Shown piece after piece: positions 15,934 to 17,344 of a stretch of DNA of 17,344 nucleotides. A program made the position numbers and the translations under genes. The notes below the pieces were generated by a model. That model was not told where the DNA came from, did no database searches, and saw only the letters and a program-made list of their open reading frames with translations. Origin of the DNA: Rhizorhabdus sp. (GTDB lineage Bacteria; Pseudomonadota; Alphaproteobacteria; Sphingomonadales; Sphingomonadaceae); contig SCUQ01000571.1 of assembly GCA_004297635.1 (NCBI GenBank), positions 1 to 17,344 of the forward strand, given 5' to 3'. Within the stretch, counting starts at the first letter, position 1, and every line of letters begins with the position of its first letter.

Positions 15934-16940
15934 AGCGGCAGCCAGTGGATCGGATCGCCCTCGGTCAGGCCGAGCAGCGCCGCGCTGCCGGGATCGGTAA
16001 TCGCCTGACCGCCCGCCGACTCGATCGACCCGATCGTGCAGCGGAAATCGCCGCCCTGGCCATGGGCGATCAGATGATCGTGCAGCGCATCGCCGCTGTC
16101 GCTGCGAATGAAGACCGCGCTGTGCCGGTTGCGGACCGCCTTCAACTCATCGATCATGGCGATCATCGTCGGGCCGGCATCGAAGATGTCGACATAGCCC
16201 TCGTCGCGAAACCCCTCTTCGACCAGGAGGGTCCGCGCGGCACGGCCATCGTCATGGACCTTGCCGATCACGTCCTGCGCGTCCGGTGACAGCATGTTGA
16301 CATAGATCGGCGCGCGCGGCCCGAGATCGGCGATGAACTGATTGCCGGTGGTGGCGTTGATATGATCGGCCTCGGCGAAGCTCATCGCGTAGAAACGCCC
16401 GCCGACCGCTTCCCAGAAGGGCGAGCGGCCGCCATCGAGCCAGCCCCGCAGATCGGCGATCACCCGCTTGCCGAACATCGCGCGGTGGCAGCCCATGAAC
16501 AGATAGCGGCTGCGCGCGATCATGCGCCCATAGCCGCCGCGCCGCAGCTCGGGATCGATCACGAGCCCGCCGACCTCGGCGCAATCCTCCAGGTCGTTGG
16601 TGAGGGTCAGCACGGGGAAGCGCACCATCCGCCCGTCGATGCTGGATCGCTGCGTCGTGTAGCTGATCCGATAGCTGTAGAATGGCCAGTCTACCCCGAC
16701 GCGGGGGAAGATCATCCCGCAGCCGCGCACTGTCCGCTCGACCTCGATGACCAAAATGATCGCGCCGCCCAGCCGGGCGTCGTCGAGCAACGCGGCGCTC
16801 CGTTCGATCCGCTGGGCAAGGACGGTTCGGTCGCGGGGCAGATTGGTGAAGCCGGTGCCGGCGCGCTCGGCCAGCAGCAGCAGCGCGTCGACGTCATCGG
16901 GGCGAACCGGGCGTATCCTGATAGCGGGTGCGAGGCTCAT
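15930..16940 (-). CDS. astA: Arginine N-succinyltransferase, first AstA-type subunit
   Basis: A 336-residue AstA-family succinyltransferase, probably the first gene of the leftward ast operon. Visible blocks: [42 protein letters not shown] followed by [10 protein letters not shown] (CoA site), [35 protein letters not shown], and [15 protein letters not shown]. Together with the paralog at 13623-14645 it may form a heteromeric enzyme; alternatively the two may differ in preference for arginine, ornithine or another amine. The ATG at 16938-16940 is supported by N-terminal alignment with E. coli AstA. There is no recognisable Shine-Dalgarno sequence in front of it. Confidence 0.94.
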   Translation of the reverse strand: MSLAPAIRIRPVRPDDVDALLLLAERAGTGFTNLPRDRTVLAQRIERSAALLDDARLGGAIILVIEVERTVRGCGMIFPRVGVDWPFYSYRISYTTQRSSIDGRMVRFPVLTLTNDLEDCAEVGGLVIDPELRRGGYGRMIARSRYLFMGCHRAMFGKRVIADLRGWLDGGRSPFWEAVGGRFYAMSFAEADHINATTGNQFIADLGPRAPIYVNMLSPDAQDVIGKVHDDGRAARTLLVEEGFRDEGYVDIFDAGPTMIAMIDELKAVRNRHSAVFIRSDSGDALHDHLIAHGQGGDFRCTIGSIESAGGQAITDPGSAALLGLTEGDPIHWLPL

Positions 16941-16945
16941 GCCAC

Positions 16946-16975
16946 ATCATAGTCGTAACAAATGAGACTGGTCCA
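16946..16975 (-). promoter_or_regulatory. Candidate ast operon promoter
   Basis: On the minus strand, TATGAT (16951-16946; 5 of 6 matches to the -10 consensus) lies 18 bases downstream of TGGACC (16975-16970; 4 of 6 matches to -35). Transcription would begin around 16939-16940, on the start codon itself, giving a leaderless mRNA. This agrees with the missing ribosome binding site. Assigned by eye; the -35 match is weak. Confidence 0.3.
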
Positions 16976-17023
16976 CCCTTTGCGGGGCGATCATTCCATC
17001 TCCATCGGTCCATGTAGTGGCCG

Positions 17024-17034
17024 CCCTTGAAGGG
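17024..17034. promoter_or_regulatory. Small inverted repeat upstream of the TRIC gene
   Basis: CCCTTGAAGGG is a perfect 5-base inverted repeat around a central G, 27 bases before the TRIC-family start codon and 84 bases upstream of astA. It could be a regulator site in the divergent promoter region. It is short, so chance is a realistic explanation. The rest of the 121-base intergenic region shows an AAGAAGGG ribosome binding site just before the ATG at 17062. Confidence 0.2.
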
Positions 17035-17061
17035 ATCGGGATTTCCGACGAAAGAAGGGCC

Positions 17062-17344
17062 ATGCCGCTTCCCGATCTCATGATGGTCCGTTCGGTCCTG
17101 CCGCTGCTCGATATTGCCGGCATCGCCGTGTTCGCGATCAGCGGTGCGCTGGCGGCGGCGCGGCGCGGGCAGACGATCGTCACCTTCACCTTCTTCGCGG
17201 GGGTGACGGGGACGGGCGGGGGGACCTTGCGGGATCTGCTGATCGGCGCCCCGGTCTTCTGGATCAACGACAATCGCGCCTTGCTCGTCTGCCTGCTCGC
17301 CGCGCTGGCGGTGTGGCTCACACCCCGCCGCGCTGGCGGGGTGT
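17062..17344 (+). CDS. TRIC/UPF0126-family membrane protein, 3' end cut by window edge
   Basis: The first 94 codons of an inner-membrane protein of the trimeric intracellular cation channel family (UPF0126, YadS/YicG-like). Residues 14-33 (LPLLDIAGIAVFAISGALAA) form the first membrane helix with the family's D-x-x-G and SGAL pattern. GVTGTGGGTLRDLLIGAPVFW (about 48-68) is the signature glycine-rich segment with RD and G-x-P-x-x-W. A second or third helix, ALLVCLLAALAVWL, follows. Full members are about 200 residues, so roughly half is missing. Bacterial homologues conduct cations or, in some proposals, move glycine; substrate is not assignable. The ATG at 17062 has a clear AAGAAGGG upstream. 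It is divergent from the ast operon and probably unrelated to it. Confidence 0.9.
   Translation, partial: MPLPDLMMVRSVLPLLDIAGIAVFAISGALAAARRGQTIVTFTFFAGVTGTGGGTLRDLLIGAPVFWINDNRALLVCLLAALAVWLTPRRAGGV
17320..17344. repeat. 10-bp perfect inverted repeat inside the TRIC gene
   Basis: ACACCCCGCC (17320-17329) and GGCGGGGTGT (17335-17344) are exact reverse complements around the 5-base loop GCGCT. The element lies within coding sequence and ends exactly at the window edge, so the stem may extend further. No T run is visible. It could be an mRNA hairpin or a by-product of GC-rich coding sequence. Confidence 0.5.

Noticed and set aside
16941..17061. An ArgR-type operator for the ast operon
   Set aside because: I looked for the AT-rich ArgR palindrome and found no convincing pair of half-sites.
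16947..17321. A 124-codon minus-strand frame across the divergent promoter region
   Set aside because: It is antisense to the TRIC gene and would run into the astA promoter; no family features.
1..17344. Mobile elements, integrase sites, tRNA genes or CRISPR arrays
   Set aside because: No transposase-like protein, tandem repeat array, terminal inverted repeat pair or tRNA-like cloverleaf was seen, so the locus does not look like a recent insertion.

Overview
The window is GC-rich, gene-dense DNA from an alphaproteobacterium, most likely a sphingomonad. That assignment is inferred from three things: base composition, a TonB-dependent receptor of the type abundant in sphingomonads, and a TPR-sulfotransferase gene beside it. 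It was not checked by any search. No rRNA, tRNA, CRISPR array, insertion sequence or phage gene was seen. No stretch over about 200 bases lacks a gene.

Layout from left to right: (1) 1-2436, minus strand: glycogen phosphorylase glgP, missing only its last residues at the window edge. (2) 2437-2636: divergent intergenic region with a promoter-like and operator-like arrangement for the rightward genes. (3) 2637-5428, plus strand: a two-gene operon of a Rieske non-heme iron oxygenase alpha subunit and a PYROXD2/phytoene-desaturase-like FAD oxidoreductase, overlapping by ATGA. (4) 5429-9098, minus strand: a TonB-dependent receptor followed 7 bp later by an AdiC-like APC amino-acid permease. The permease stop codon directly abuts the stop codon of the oppositely directed FAD gene. 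(5) 9099-9195: spacer with small palindromes. (6) 9196-16940, minus strand: a six-gene block read leftward. It holds an AstA-type arginine N-succinyltransferase, astB, a second AstA-type protein, astD, an M20 metallohydrolase and a TPR-sulfotransferase. The first five are joined by 4-bp overlaps or a 13-bp gap, and the sulfotransferase starts 4 bp after the hydrolase. (7) 16941-17061: divergent promoter region. (8) 17062-17344, plus strand: start of a TRIC/UPF0126 membrane protein.

How the genes may work together: the ast block encodes most of the arginine succinyltransferase pathway (arginine to glutamate plus succinate). The usual last enzyme, AstE, is absent. An M20 hydrolase related to glutamate carboxypeptidases sits where it would be expected, so it may be a non-orthologous replacement. 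The aminotransferase AstC is not in the window. Two AstA paralogs recall the heteromeric AruF/AruG enzyme of Pseudomonas. The adjacent receptor and AdiC-like permease could bring in arginine or an arginine-containing compound. The Rieske/FAD pair could first oxidise a modified precursor, for example one carrying N-alkyl groups. This link between the three modules is a hypothesis based on proximity. The sulfotransferase at the end of the ast operon has no obvious role in it and is the least explained component.
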